Of a stretch of DNA of 64,000 nt, positions 1 to 11,375 are shown in pieces. A program made the translations under genes and the position numbers. The notes below the pieces were generated by a model. That model was not told where the DNA came from. It was given only the letters and a program-made list of their open reading frames with translations, and did no database searches. Origin of the DNA: Micractinium sp. NFX-FRZ (Eukaryota; Chlorophyta; Trebouxiophyceae; Chlorellales; Chlorellaceae); the NCBI GenBank assembly GCA_029339195.1, contig JAPTJF010000102.1, positions 62,001-126,000 on the forward strand, read 5' to 3'. Every line of letters begins with the position of its first letter. The stretch's first letter is position 1.

Positions 1-3000
1 AGGCACAGCACAGGGCAGTGCAAGCCCACCTTGAGGCCAATGCTGAAGGTGGGCTGCCGCAGGTCCATGTCCAGCCCATCCCCAATCACGTCCTCCCCCA
101 GCCCGCTGTCGATCAGCGCCTTCTTCAGCGGTGCAGCGTTGGTGCCGATGAGGAGGAAGTCGAGGAAGCTGGCGGCCTGAGAAGGGGGTGTGAATTGGGG
201 AGGGGACGGGAGGCAGGGACGGGAGAGGGTGAGCAGTATGGGTGGGCAGCTGACAGAAAAGGAGGAAGTGTAGGAGGCTGCCGCTTTACCCGCGCACCTC
301 CCTCTCTAGGCCTGCCCCACAGCCAGTGCCACCAGTACGACTAACAACCATCCCAGAACATGCAGCACCAGGCGCCCCGCCTCACCAGGCCCTGGTCCAC
401 GTCAAACTGCTGCTCAGCCAGCACCCAATTGAGGGAGCAGTAGGCCTTGGGGGGACCCGCAGCCGAGCCGCCGTCAGAGGCGGCTGCACCACCGCCGCCA
501 CCGCCACCGGCAGCACCGCCCCCGAAATCTGAGCCTGCACGCGCAGGAAGGGCAAGGGAGACGAGGAGGCTGCTTGAGGAGAGAGATGATGGGGCAGGGA
601 GTGGCACACAGAGGGTGCTGTGCACTGGGTCCACGCCACCAGCAGGCCAGCAGACAGCACAATCTGCAGGACAGCAGGCAGGCCATAGGCAGGCCAGGCA
701 GGCCTGTCTTACTGCTGGCTCCTCCAGGGTGACGTCCGTCGTTACCCCACTCCGTGGGGCCGGGGCACACCAGCCACACCTCCAGAAGCTCAAGTTAACT
801 CACTTCAGGCCATTCCTCAAGCACCTCTGCCATCCCAGCCAGGCGCTCCACCCGGGCCCCGTTCTTGCCTCGTTCCAGGCAGAAGCGGTACTGCAACACG
901 CACACTGCACACTGGCAGCGCTGCTCACCTGTGCCAGAAGCCTGCTGGGCGCCTGGGCCTGCGGGGTAGTACTCAACCAGGTGCACTGGCTCCTGCCGAC
1001 AACAAGGGAAGGAAAGCGAGTGGGAGGAGCAGCAAGTAAAGGCGCGTCCGCGCCCGCAGCGGGCAGTGAGCGGCAGGGCGGCACACGCCTCAAGAGGACA
1101 GCGGGCCTGATGTTGTGCTGCCACAAGGCAACCCTCACACAGCAACCAGCCTCAAGAGAAAAGCGGGCCTGCTGGCGTGCTGGAACAAGGCAACCCTCAC
1201 AAGGCAGCCAGCCCCCTGGCCTGCTCACACACACGTGCCTTGTAAAGCGGCTGCGGCGGCACCACCCACTGGGCGGCAGCAGCTGCCGCTCCATCGGCCT
1301 GTGGCGGCAGCGCTACCTCAGCGGCTGACAGGTACTGGTCAAGCAGGCCCAGCCGCTCCTCCTCATCCGGCCCGTCTCCCCAGAACCAGAAGCGAGCGTT
1401 GGCGGGCTGGTAGTGGGCACGGTAGTAGGCCTGAAGTGCGTAGGAGAGGTGCGGTGGGGCAGCGCACTCAGTGACAGGTAGGAGTGGCAGCAAAGGCGAA
1501 TATTTATGCAGATGCCCAGGCAGTCGCTTGGGTGGAGGGGCAGATGCTCAGGGTTTTGCAGGCTGCACCCCCACCAAACGCGCCACGTCACAGCCTGCTC
1601 AGCTCAGGCTGATCCTGGCTCCACACACCGCCTGGCCCCGCCCTTCTCACCACCAATTCGTCAAAGGTCAGCCCCACGATGTCGGCTGGGTCGCCCCCAG
1701 AGTCCCATCGGTAGGAGGTGTTGGCAAACAGGGCCTGGCTGACGCGGGTGGCGTGGATGGAGTCGGGAGAGGAGTAGACACCCTTCATCTCAGACAGCAC
1801 CACGCCCCCCGTGGTCAGGTTGCCCTGCAAGGGACGAAGGGAGGGGAGGGAGAGGGGGAGGAAGAGGAGTAGACACCTACTTTACTTACTAACTCTCCCT
1901 GGTCCGGTTGCCCAACCCATGCAACGCCCAGGCACGCTTCTCCCGTCCCCTCCTTTCTCTTGCGCGCACGTGAGACCAACCAACATCAGCGTGAGCACGA
2001 TGTACAGCTACCCTTCCCTGCCTGACATGTTGACCCACAGAGTGGTGCCACCCCTCTTGCCGCAATATGCAGCGCTAGCGCCCTCGTTCAGCGCCTCCCC
2101 TGTGCCTGCACCTGCCCTCCCGCCGCCCCCTTCCCAGCGCCTGCGCCACGGCAGCTGACATCGCATCTCCCCACCCCTTGAGAAAGCCCCTTTCTCAACG
2201 ACCACATCCAGGTCGCCTGTCCCCCCACCCCCACCCACCCGATCATCCACAGCGTAGTGCCACCCCCTCCCAACACAAAATGCGGCGCCTCCTGCTGCAG
2301 CCTCCCGCCAGCACAGCAGCACCTCTGCTCTGCTCCTCCCCGGCACCCAAGCCTGCCCTCCCTCCAGCCCCACCCACCCACCTGGTCATCCACAGCGTAG
2401 TGCCACCCCTCCTGCTGGAAGATGCGCAGCTCGTTGGGCAGCAGAGGGTGGAACACGACGTCGATGTACACGTCCAGCAGGTTGCGCAGGTCCTGCACAG
2501 GCGGATCGACATTCCCCGGGTTGGGTGTGTTGATACTTTGAAAAAGCGTGACAGGTTTCAGGGGTCATGTGGGCACCCTGCCAGGTTTGGCAGGTGCTGT
2601 GCGCACACAGGAAGGTTGCTGCCTCCTGGCTGCCTGCCCGCCTGCCCGCCCACGTCCTGACACAAAGCCTCCATAATCCCCCACAGCACCCACCCCCAGC
2701 CAGCGTGCCTGGAGGTTGGTTGAGGCCGTGGGGTAGACGGTGCGGTCGCTGTAGGTAAGGGCCTACATGGCACAGGCCAGCAAAGCAACAGAGGTGTCAT
2801 ACTGATGGTGGTGGACTCTGCACACATACGGGCCCCGCAGCGCAGGCCTATGAGCCTCCTCAGGCTGCTGCTTACGGACAGGATGCCATGCAGATGGGGT
2901 GGGGAGGGGCCAGGTGGGGCCAGCGGGCGGAACGAGGGCGGTGGGGACGATGGACAGAGGGAAGAGGTGGGGCCGGTGAGCGCAGGGGAGAGGTTTTGAC

Positions 3001-4452
3001 GGCAAAGCAGAGGGCAGGGTGAGGGTGGCGAGCAGGGGGCAGGAGTGGGGGTGGAGGGGAGGGGCACTGATGCTAGCAGCGGATGCTGGACCCTGCGGGG
3101 TTGACTAGAACAGGTGGAGATGCAAGCTGCATTTGCCGGGTCCATGTCAACAGACAGGGCCATGTGACCAAGGCCAACATGCAGGCGGGCAGGCCCTGTG
3201 CAGCCTACGTTGAGGTACGTCGCCATGCTGCCCTTGAGCAGCTCCGAAAACAGCTCCTGTTGTGAGGTGGGGGGGCAGGGAGGGGGGGCGGCCAACGGGA
3301 CAGCTGTGAGTGGCGAGGGACTGCAGCTGAGGTCATCCCGTTTGCTTGCTTCCTTGCTTGCGTGAAGCGGCATTGAGGCGCCAGGGCAGAGGGGCTGGCT
3401 GCAGCTTGGGCCGGGCCCAATGCTGGGTGCCTCCTGAGCCAGGCATTCCCTCTCCTCCGCCTTGAGTTCAAATACGAATACAAAAGCACCGCCCGCCCCT
3501 CCCACCCCTCACCTTGACTGGGAAGCGCTGGGAGCCGGAGAGCACGCTGTGCTCCACGATGTGCGGCTTGCCCTTGCTGTCGGTCACCGGCGTGCTGAAG
3601 GTCACTCCAAACACCTTGTTTTCGTCGGCGGAGTGAAAGGATGCCAGCTGAGCGCCTGCAGCGTCAGGTCAGAAGAAGACAGCAAGCACCATTTGTAGTT
3701 GGGAGGGGTGGGGCGGGGTTCAGGATTGCGGGACCTGCACAAAAGACGCCACCTCAGCGCCTGCAGGGGAGAGGCGAGGCCACAATCCTCGCGGGGCGGC
3801 AGCTGCTGCCGGCTTCGGACGTGCCGCCATGGAACGAACTGCGTGCTGCAAACGTCCATGCGAAGCGGGCGGCACACCTTCAGCAAGCTGTTGCTGCCCT
3901 GCCCTCCAAGCCTCAGTCAAGCCACAGGGCAAGCCAGTCCAGCGCTGCCAGCCGGCGCACCTGTGCGGTGACGGTACAGCCGCCCCATCGCTTCATACTC
4001 GCTCACGTTCCGTTCTTCGACCAGCTCCCACCCGTGCTCACTCTGTGCCGAGGCTTGGGAGGGTGAGGCCGTGAGGTTTCTGTTAGTTTCAGTGATTGCG
4101 CAAGCAGCCAGACGGGGTGCCGGGCTTGTGGTGGGCAGGGCGGCGCAGCCAGCTGCCGCCCCAGCTGCCGCTCCAGCTGCTGCCAGCCTGCTTACCTCTG
4201 ACGCCGGTGCATGCTGCTGGTGCAGCCGCCTCCAAGCTGCATAACGGGATCGCAGCAAGCTTGGGCCTCGATTAGCTGCGCCCAGAACTGCGGTGCGTAT
4301 CCAAGGCGCGAGATCTTGTCACCCTGCCCGGGAAGTGCAGGCCGACACTCACCTCCCTTGGACGCTTCAGCGACCCACCCTAGGCTACAGAGCAGCAGCA
4401 GGCAGGGCAGCAAGCGGTGCCGCCGCCCGGTCCCTGCGAAGTCGGATGGCAT
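1..4452 (-). CDS. PREP: Presequence protease PreP (M16C metallopeptidase), 5' part only
   Basis: M16C zinc peptidases of this type degrade cleaved targeting peptides inside mitochondria and plastids. Exons read on the minus strand: 4353-4452, 3961-4275, 3513-3655, 3209-3256, 2709-2762, 2382-2492, 1651-1824, 1233-1430, 929-992, 386-534, 30-176; every junction keeps frame, giving about 501 residues. The gene then runs off the left edge, so roughly the C-terminal half is missing. The inverted zinc motif HIVEH lies near residues 170-174. The conserved block ELLKGSMATYLN, the YSDRTVYPTAS block and SEMKGVYSSPD (Glu is the expected third zinc ligand) follow in family order. Intron 2492-2709 has a GC donor. 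The start at 4452 is the weakest point: exon 1 encodes a hydrophobic leader and exon 2 an Arg/Ala-rich stretch, so targeting is unclear. Family assignment is firm; exon 1 is tentative. Confidence 0.88.
2029..2270. repeat. Two intronic copies of a PreP exon end
   Basis: Segments 2029-2062 and 2231-2270 resemble the 3' end of the PreP exon at 2382-2412, which encodes GWHYAVDDQ, including the following donor. Both sit in the intron downstream of that exon. The nearer copy (2231-2270) is almost perfect; the farther one is more decayed. They look like local tandem duplications of an exon-donor junction. Confidence 0.7.
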
Positions 4453-5259
4453 GGAGGCTCAACCCCGTTTCACTGTGGGCCACACATGCGTACCGAGCCG
4501 CCTGAATTGTGATTGGAGGGCAGGAGGGACAAAAATGACCGGCGGTCCTTGAAGGAGGGAACCTACGTTGGTCCGCCAGCTGGCGCTGGCGGCGCAGTAC
4601 CCGCTCGACTTCTGCTGTGTCCACAAACTCATTCTTTTTAATGAGCGAGCCCAGTCAACGTACAGGAAAGTGCAACTGCTTGCTGATTCCACACGGTCCA
4701 TTGTGAGCCTCCGAATCACCGCACTCTCTTTCCGGTACAGTCCGCAGAATCTGCTCGGTGCTCTGCTGTGGGGCGCACGCCAGGTTACGGCACCTGGTCG
4801 GTTACACTGTACAGTGCACAACAGGGGGCACTGATGCACGGAATGTATGTACACGGCAGCGAGGGGCCGGCGCAGAACAATAACGCCCCACCCCGCAGGC
4901 AGTACAGGCAGTGCAGCAAGTTGATGGCTGGTTGCGTGTGGCAGCGCCACCCTGCCTGCTACCTCCCTGCACCATGAGAGCTAGCAAGCCTTCAACCTCC
5001 CTCCGGCACATAAACAGTGCAACAGTTTATGGCATCAGGGCTCTCCCTTGCTCCTGTTGGCAAGCTGCAGCCGCCACTGGCTACACTGTACTGCTAGCTG
5101 AAGTTTGCAGCACTTGCACAAGCTCAGCCATCAAGGCTGGTAGAGCTCAAAGTCTTGCCAAATGCAGACAGGGACAGCAGGGAAATGGGAAGCGAAAGGA
5201 ACAAGGTGACGAAGTGCCGACAGCTGTGCACAGAGAGTCCCACTCAGGGTGTGTTGCTC
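4453..5259. other. Intergenic: upstream of PreP, downstream of NDUFB7
   Basis: No gene is called. On the minus strand an LYR-containing open stretch near 4690-4745 and an open stretch near 4565-4640 lie in different frames, and no convincing splice joins them. TTACA at 4802-4806 is TGTAA on the minus strand, the usual chlorophyte polyadenylation signal, and could serve NDUFB7. Confidence 0.4.
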
Positions 5260-5765
5260 TCATGCCCCCTGCTCAGCCGCCGCGGCCGCCACGCGCCGCT
5301 TGTAGTCTATGTATTGGCACTTCTCATACTCATGCCTCTCATGCTCGCACTTCCAGGGCACGTACAGGCTCTTGCGCCTGCAATTACATTTGGGACAGAG
5401 GTGAGGCGCTGGAACAGGTCAGAAACAGAGTCCGACGCTGTGCACGGGCCGCGCAGCCAGCAGCCAGCAGCCAGCAGCACGCTGTCGCACTTGCTGCAGC
5501 CGGCAGGTAACTGCGGCCATGCCTGCAGCGCTTGACTTACACATGTCTATACAGCAGGTCGCAGACCAACTCAGAGTCACCGACACCACCGCATAGCCTG
5601 GACACGTCACCAGCCCCGCCCAACACAGCCCACCCACACGCACCGGCACTCGTTCAGCTTGATGAGGATGTGTGCGCAAAAGTCGCGGGACCCCATTTCA
5701 ATGTTAGCCGCCGCCATCTCCTCCTGCAGTCCAGCCGGCAAGGTATAGGGCAGGTATGAGGGCAT
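5260..5765 (-). CDS. NDUFB7: NADH:ubiquinone oxidoreductase subunit NDUFB7 (B18)
   Basis: Accessory subunit of mitochondrial complex I. Two exons, 5644-5765 and 5260-5377, give 79 residues. It has the twin CX9C signature: first pair in CAHILIKLNEC, second in CEHERHEYEKC, as in intermembrane-space proteins folded by Mia40. The segment between them (LYVPWKCE) and the arrangement around the CX9C pairs match plant B18. It is shorter than the plant (about 100) and human (137) proteins, mainly at the two ends. The ATG at 5765 is the best in-frame start; the reading frame stays open upstream, so a longer N-terminus is possible. It is divergently arranged with the mitochondrial ribosomal protein gene at 6364. 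Confidence 0.88.
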
Positions 5766-6363
5766 AAACAGCCGTGTGAGACGGGGGCAGCGCCAACGGG
5801 TGGCGGCGTGGCTGGCTGGCCTCCCACTCACTGCACGCTCCGACGGCCTGCCCGCTGATCGCCGTCCATAAAACAAAACGCCCACTTCGGCCATTTGCGC
5901 ACCACGGTGGCCTTCATCGCTGGCTGTGCGTCCCCCGCCATGTGAAATCGCCTGGCGGTGCCGCTGCTGCACAAACCCGACGCAACACTCGGCGGGTGAA
6001 CTACACGCTGGTTCCCTGAACTGCTTGCGGCTGAGCTGCGCTGCCGGGGTTCCCGTTCCCAACCCTGCTGGTGGCCTGTAAGGCGGTGCTCCCGGGCTAC
6101 GGTAGATCAACCGATCAATGATGACGCGAGGGCGGCTCCGCTAGCGCCACAGCGCGCGCAAAAACTAATAGAAAGTTTCCTGCTGCGTCTGCTGACATGG
6201 GCTTCTGACGCTGCCTTGGAGAACTGCTGCAGTCCCAATTGCATCCGCAGTGCAGATTGCGCCAGCTGCTGCCTCCTGTCCAGCTCGCCAGCACTCGTCG
6301 CCACTTGCAGCCCTCCCGTTCTTGCCTGCTCCCTTTAGAACATCCAGGAGATTCGTCTGCAGC
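5766..6363. promoter_or_regulatory. Shared upstream region of NDUFB7 and bL32m
   Basis: 598 bp between the start codons of two divergent nuclear genes for mitochondrial proteins. No other gene is supported. A bidirectional promoter is inferred from position only; I could not identify defined motifs. Confidence 0.35.
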
Positions 6364-6944
6364 ATGTCGGCGTTGCGAGCAACACGAACGGGGCTGCAGC
6401 TGCTGTCTAGTCGCGGGGCCTGGGCGGCGCAGCAGAGCAGCGGCTTCACGAGCCTCACGCTTGGTAGCTGGTGGCAGGGAACAACAGCTCCCGCCACCGC
6501 CTCGGCTGCAGCACTAGGGTGGCAGCGAGTGGCGGCACTGCTGCCGCCGTCGCTCGCCGACTTGCAGTGGCTGGCCGCTCCTAAGAAGAAGGTGCGCAAG
6601 CCCCGCACTGCCTCTGCTGCTGTGTCACGGGGCCCAACTCAGCTTGTGGCGCAGTGTGCCATGATGCCGTGCCGCTGGTGGATGCTTGCCTGCCGCTGTT
6701 GGCAAGCCTGCACAGTGTGTCGCCCCACCCAACAGCCCCTCCCCCGCTGCCACCCCCTCTGCCCATCCAGGTGTCGCCGCACCGGAAGGGCAAGCGCAGC
6801 GCCAACAAGTTCATTCGCTTTGTGCCGGTGGTGTCGCAGTGCAGCAAGTGCCAGCGCGTGTTCCCGCAGCACTCGATGCCCTCCAAGTGCGAAGAGGAGG
6901 AGTGCCCAGCGTTCAACCTGCGGTCGCGGCCTGCTGATGCATAG
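6364..6944 (+). CDS. MRPL32: Mitochondrial large-subunit ribosomal protein bL32m
   Basis: Component of the mitochondrial 50S-like subunit. Exons 6364-6591 and 6771-6944 give 133 residues. Residues 1-70 form an Arg/Ser/Ala-rich presequence without acidic residues until late, typical of a mitochondrial leader. The mature part opens with AAPKKKVSPHRKGKR, the basic start of bL32, and ends with a zinc ribbon: CSKC near residue 97 paired with C...C in SKCEEEEC. In yeast and mammals this protein is matured by the m-AAA protease, and the AAPKKK site fits that cleavage region (family knowledge, not tested here). The first in-frame ATG is at 6364. The intron falls directly after the PKKK codons. Confidence 0.85.
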
Positions 6945-7636
6945 GCTCCACGCTAGCCGGCCTAGCTGGGCAGCAGACTGCCCTACGGCCTGTTGAGATC
7001 AGCCTTGTGTCCCGCTGGTACCATGCGCTTTTGCCTGCGTAATAGGACCGGCCACCTGTCTGCACTGCCAATACCCTTTGCTGATTCTTCTCCTCCCTTG
7101 CTTCGCTCACCCGTCCCTTGCTCAGCAATTCCCGCTTTCTCTTGCATGCTACTCAACTCTCGCTCCTCCACTTGTGGCGTTATTGTGAACGCACAACCAG
7201 GCAACTCTGACAAGAGGCTAGTCCAGTGGTGGGGGCATGTGCATTGGGAGAACTGAAAATGGATGTGTGGCATCAAAAGGTTTGATGGTGAGGCACAGCA
7301 TATTGTGGTCTTGGAGGGAGCAGGTTCAAGCATATGGAGGAAGCAGCAGGGAAGCACAGACCGGTAATAGCAAAGATTGCAGTGCGAGTAGTAGCTTATA
7401 GCATAACGCGCAGGCCAGAGGGGGGAGGGTTGTGTACAGAGCAACTGCTCCCAATTGGCACGGACTGGCTGTTGGGGAGAGGCAGGCAATGGGGTGAAAG
7501 GCCGGCACGGCTGGCAGCAGGGGTGTATCGCAATCAGCACTGGCCGGTGGCTCCAACGGCTATGCCGGCCTGCAGCCTGCTCGTGCATGACATTCGCCAC
7601 AAAGCCACGCTGGCTGTCCGCACCGCTCCCTCCTCC
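6945..7636. other. Convergent intergenic region (3' UTRs)
   Basis: 692 bp between the stop codons of bL32m (+) and the TPT-family transporter (-). Only short overlapping open frames occur and none has protein-like character. Probably 3' UTRs of the two genes. Confidence 0.4.
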
Positions 7637-10600
7637 TCATGCCTTGCTGGCCTCGCTCTTGCCGTCGCCGCTGCTGTCGGCCGCGCCGTTTGCGCTGCCA
7701 TTCGACAGCAGCCGCTGCCCCGCCTCGGAATCGCCGCCGCCGCTCGGCCCCTCCTTTGTCTTCTGCAGCGCCTTCCTTTTCAATATCTGCGGGTTGGGAG
7801 GGACAATGCAGGGCAGAGTTGAGAGGTGCGCACAGACGTGGTTGGCCAGCTTGGCTGCCCCTGCAGCGCCCTTGTATTTCGAAACCAGCTGGGCGTGAAA
7901 GGAGAGCGCAGTGATGAGGGCTCGGTGCCAGCAAATCGACAGGGTGCACAGCCCTTGTCACACAGCGAGCGCCTGCGCCGGCTGCCGTCCAGCAGCACCC
8001 GCGCACCTGCAGCTTCTGCCAGTTGTAGATTCCCACGCCGGTGCAGCAGAACGCGTAGCCAAAGAGGTTCAGCCGGGTGACGGGGGCTTTGAAGACGGAG
8101 TAGGAGAAGAAGATCAGCATCCAGTCCTTGATCACGCCAGCAATGTTCATCGTCAGCGCAGACGTCTTGCCGATCAGCAGGAACACGGCCTGCTTGTGTG
8201 GAGAGCAGGGCAAGAAGAAGGGGTTGAGGCCCAGGCGGGGACAAGGCTGCGCATGGAAGTGCACAGCAGGAATGGCAGGTGGTCGAGGACTGGCACCGCC
8301 GCCCAGGCAATGGCGCACAGAGGCGCTTGCACGGAGCACTGAGCATGCTGTGCTGGCTCCGATGCGCGCAACACCCGAGTCGCTCCCCGAGCTGTCTGTG
8401 AACCGCCCTGTCCCGCCCCGCCCATCCCAGCCCTGTCCCGGCCCTCCAGTGCGCCCCTCCCTGCACCTCACAGAGCCCACCCAGCCACCCACCAGGTTGA
8501 GCGCAAAGGCGGCCAGGGCGTTGGCGATAAAGACGGATGGGTACATGACGGGCGGCTCAGTGAAGAAGGGGCGCGCCTCAACCAGCACTGCAGCATGGCA
8601 TAGTGCAGGGCGCGTCAGGGGTGGGAGAATGAGCCCGCGCGTAACCCTCTGTTAGCTGCGCGTGCAGCGGTGCGTGGGCAGCCTGTTCAGGCTGGGGACT
8701 GCGGCTTGGCACGGCGGCAGGCTGGGCGGTTGAGTGGGAGGAGGTTGGCGCCACCAATCTCACTGCACAACCAGAGCAGATGTGACATTGTGCATGCAGC
8801 GGGGGCGGCAGCATCCACTTGCACGCTGCCACCGCCAGCCAGTCCACTAGGCAGCACTGACCAAAGGGGACGCAGAGGCAGAGGAGGCAGGCGGGGGAGA
8901 CGTAGTACAGGCTCTGCAGCGGGTTCATGGCCAGACCCTTGGCGTTCATCAAGATCTGCACCAGCGTCAGCCGCGCAGCCTGCAGCAGCAATACGCCGGG
9001 AAACAAGAAGGCAGCGCACGCTGAGTGGGTGCGTACTTAGAGGGCAGCGGCATGGCAGCGGCCCGTTTGTGCCCGGCCACACGCACAACCTCTTAACCCG
9101 CACACCCACCACCCGCCACCCAACTCAAAAGCATGGCACGACCAGCTGCTGCACCAGGCACATGCAGTCCGTACGCACTCAAAACCTAGCACATTCAGCT
9201 GCCGGCCAACCCCTTCATATTACAAACCAGGCTGGCCCCTCCCAGGTGCCTGGCGAGGGACATTTCATTCGGCCCCAACGCAGCAGCCAGCCTGCACCCG
9301 CACCCCACCCAGCCCCCACCTCGAAGCCCAGCGCAATCAGCTGCTGCACCAGCCCCTTTATGACCAGGTTGGCCTCCCCCAGGGCGCACACCACCACGCC
9401 AAAGGCGATGAGGAGCATGTTGGCGGCAGAAGAGAACTGCAGGGGAGGGCCAGGTAGGCAGGAAGGAGGCGAGCAGACAGCGCAGGGCCAGGCACTGGAT
9501 CAACTCTATGTGTGTGGCACGGGGGCGGCAGCAGGCAGGCCTAACAAGTGCTCCTGCAAAAAACGCACTGCAAAGTGCCCCGCCTGTGGCCACGCTGCTC
9601 CAGCTGCATGCCGCACTGCCAAACCCGCAGCCCTGGGCTGCCCAGCCCACCTGGTACTGCTCCGTGCCCAGCAGGATGCCGGTGGCATAGACCAGCCCCG
9701 GCATGAGGCTCTTGGTCATTTGGATGAAGGAGACCGAGAGGTAGAGGTACGCGGAGTTGGACAGCCAGAGGCTGGCCGCGTACAGCACGCCTGCACAGGG
9801 GGCGGGGCAGGGCGGCGGCAGGCGATGAGGGCGGCAGGCAGGCGGGGGCAGGCACACAGCAAGGTGCCGAAGCTCCAGAGAAGTCAGGGACCCTAACAGG
9901 TGCCGCATGGCTCACCGCAGCCACCCCTGCCCACCGGCTGGTGTCACGCCGCGCCCCCACTCACCAATGGGCATCACCCGCTGGAAGTAGTCCTTGGGGC
10001 TCAAGTTGTGGCTCTTCACCAGCTTGAGCACGCGGATGCATATGAATCCGACGGTGGAGCAGAAGGACATGTGCCACATGGTGAGGGCGATGGGGAAGGG
10101 GAAGCCCGAGTACGCTAGCAGCCTGGCAGCATGACGGGCGGGGCATGGGGGTGGGGTCGCAGTGAGGCCGAGGAGGGAAGACGCTGTGGGCAGGCAGCCA
10201 CTTTGAAAGCAGGATAGAACAACCAGGCTGGGTATGGCGGGGTGTCACACACGCAAGAAGCTGGGACCGCGGGGACAGAGCGGCGGGCACAGGCACGCAG
10301 AAGGGTTCATGGCATATGCTTGGCGGGGGCACGCCGGCCGCAGGGCATGGAGGCCAAAAGCAAAAGCCAGTGCACAGGCTCAGCATGGTGGGGCACAGCC
10401 CCGATGCGTGGCGTGCTCCTCGCCCATTGCACCCACCATTTGTTGAATAGAATCACTGCAGCATTCAAGGACAGCAAGATGGATCAATGAGAGCCCGCAT
10501 GCTGCTTGTGCGCAGGAAGGGTGTGGCAGGGCAGAATGCAGCGGTTTGGCAGGGCAGTCGGCAGGCCCCCACCTGAGATCGACACGGCCATCCATATCCC

Positions 10601-10885
10601 TACAAACATATAGGCTCTGCAGCACAAACGGGAGGGGCAGCAATCAGCTCTGCCGGCGCTGCCGCCCATATGTGCCTGCTAGTACGGTGCGCCGCCGCCG
10701 CCGCCGCCGCCGCTCCCGCCGCAGCAGTGGACCTGGAGGTGAACCAGCGGCTGCGGGCAGCGCCCGCTGCTCCCGGTCATTCCGCGGGCTATTCCCTCGC
10801 TGTCCATGTGCGTCGGAAGGCAGGCAGTGCGAGGAGCGCGCGAGGGGCCTCACTTGAGGATCGCGCCGAACACCTCGCCCTTCAT
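7637..10885 (-). CDS. TPT/DMT-superfamily sugar-phosphate or nucleotide-sugar transporter
   Basis: Membrane transporter of the triose-phosphate-transporter family (plant KT/TPT, DUF250 group). Eleven exons: 10854-10885, 10573-10616, 10437-10455, 9965-10122, 9651-9790, 9320-9436, 8862-8979, 8493-8587, 8007-8189, 7838-7888, 7637-7786; all phases agree and give 368 residues. About ten hydrophobic segments are visible. Family blocks in order: [20 protein letters not shown] near residue 25, [15 protein letters not shown] near 95, [17 protein letters not shown], and the C-terminal half [20 protein letters not shown] with GIYNWQKLQ. The last 60 residues are a hydrophilic Ser/Gly-rich tail. No plastid transit peptide precedes the first membrane segment, so Golgi/ER or another endomembrane is likelier; the substrate cannot be told from sequence. 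Exon 3 is only 19 nt. Confidence 0.88.
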
Positions 10886-11375
10886 CTTGAACAGCTCCTA
10901 TCCGTCCCCCGCAGGTTTAAATTGACTCAGCCACCCCCTGCACGGGAACTTCGGACGTGCACCGTGGCAAGACTGCAACGCCCTGCTGGGAACGCTGCGA
11001 GAACGCTAGCTGTCCAGTGCAATCAATATGCAGTTTATATATACACACGGGAGGCCATGCGCCTCGTTGCCAAGAGCAGAGAACGGCCACCTCGGATTTT
11101 CACGCCTCACTTTAATCTCCTCCTCCCCCTTGCACCCAAGCAGGTTATTTGTTGGTTACAAATGCACATGGAAACAATGGGCTAAGCTGCTTCCCGGCTA
11201 GACGAAGGACAGTGCCAAGAGTGCGTAAGGGGGAGGGTGCCGGCGGCAGCGCCGCTCCTATGTGCCTGCTGGTCTGGGGTGGCATTCTGTGCCCAAGGAT
11301 GAAATCCTGTTGCCAACACATTCTTTGGCCGAAAATCAGGATGGCCGGTGCTGAGATATGAGCCGCTGGCTCCCC
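10886..11375. other. Upstream region of the TPT-family gene
   Basis: 490 bp between the transporter start and the stop of the next minus-strand gene. No coding potential recognised. It holds a TATATATA run at 11036-11043, described separately. Confidence 0.4.
11036..11043 (-). promoter_or_regulatory. Possible TATA box for the TPT-family gene
   Basis: TATATATA about 150 bp upstream of the ATG at 10885, in otherwise GC-rich sequence. Position fits a TATA element if the 5' UTR is about 120 nt; there is no other support. Confidence 0.25.

Noticed and set aside
4568..4745. Possible LYR-motif protein (minus strand)
   Set aside because: The LYR stretch and the downstream hydrophilic stretch are in different frames with no plausible splice between them.
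8670..9896. 408-codon plus-strand open frame
   Set aside because: Antisense across several TPT-transporter exons and introns; no recognisable domain.
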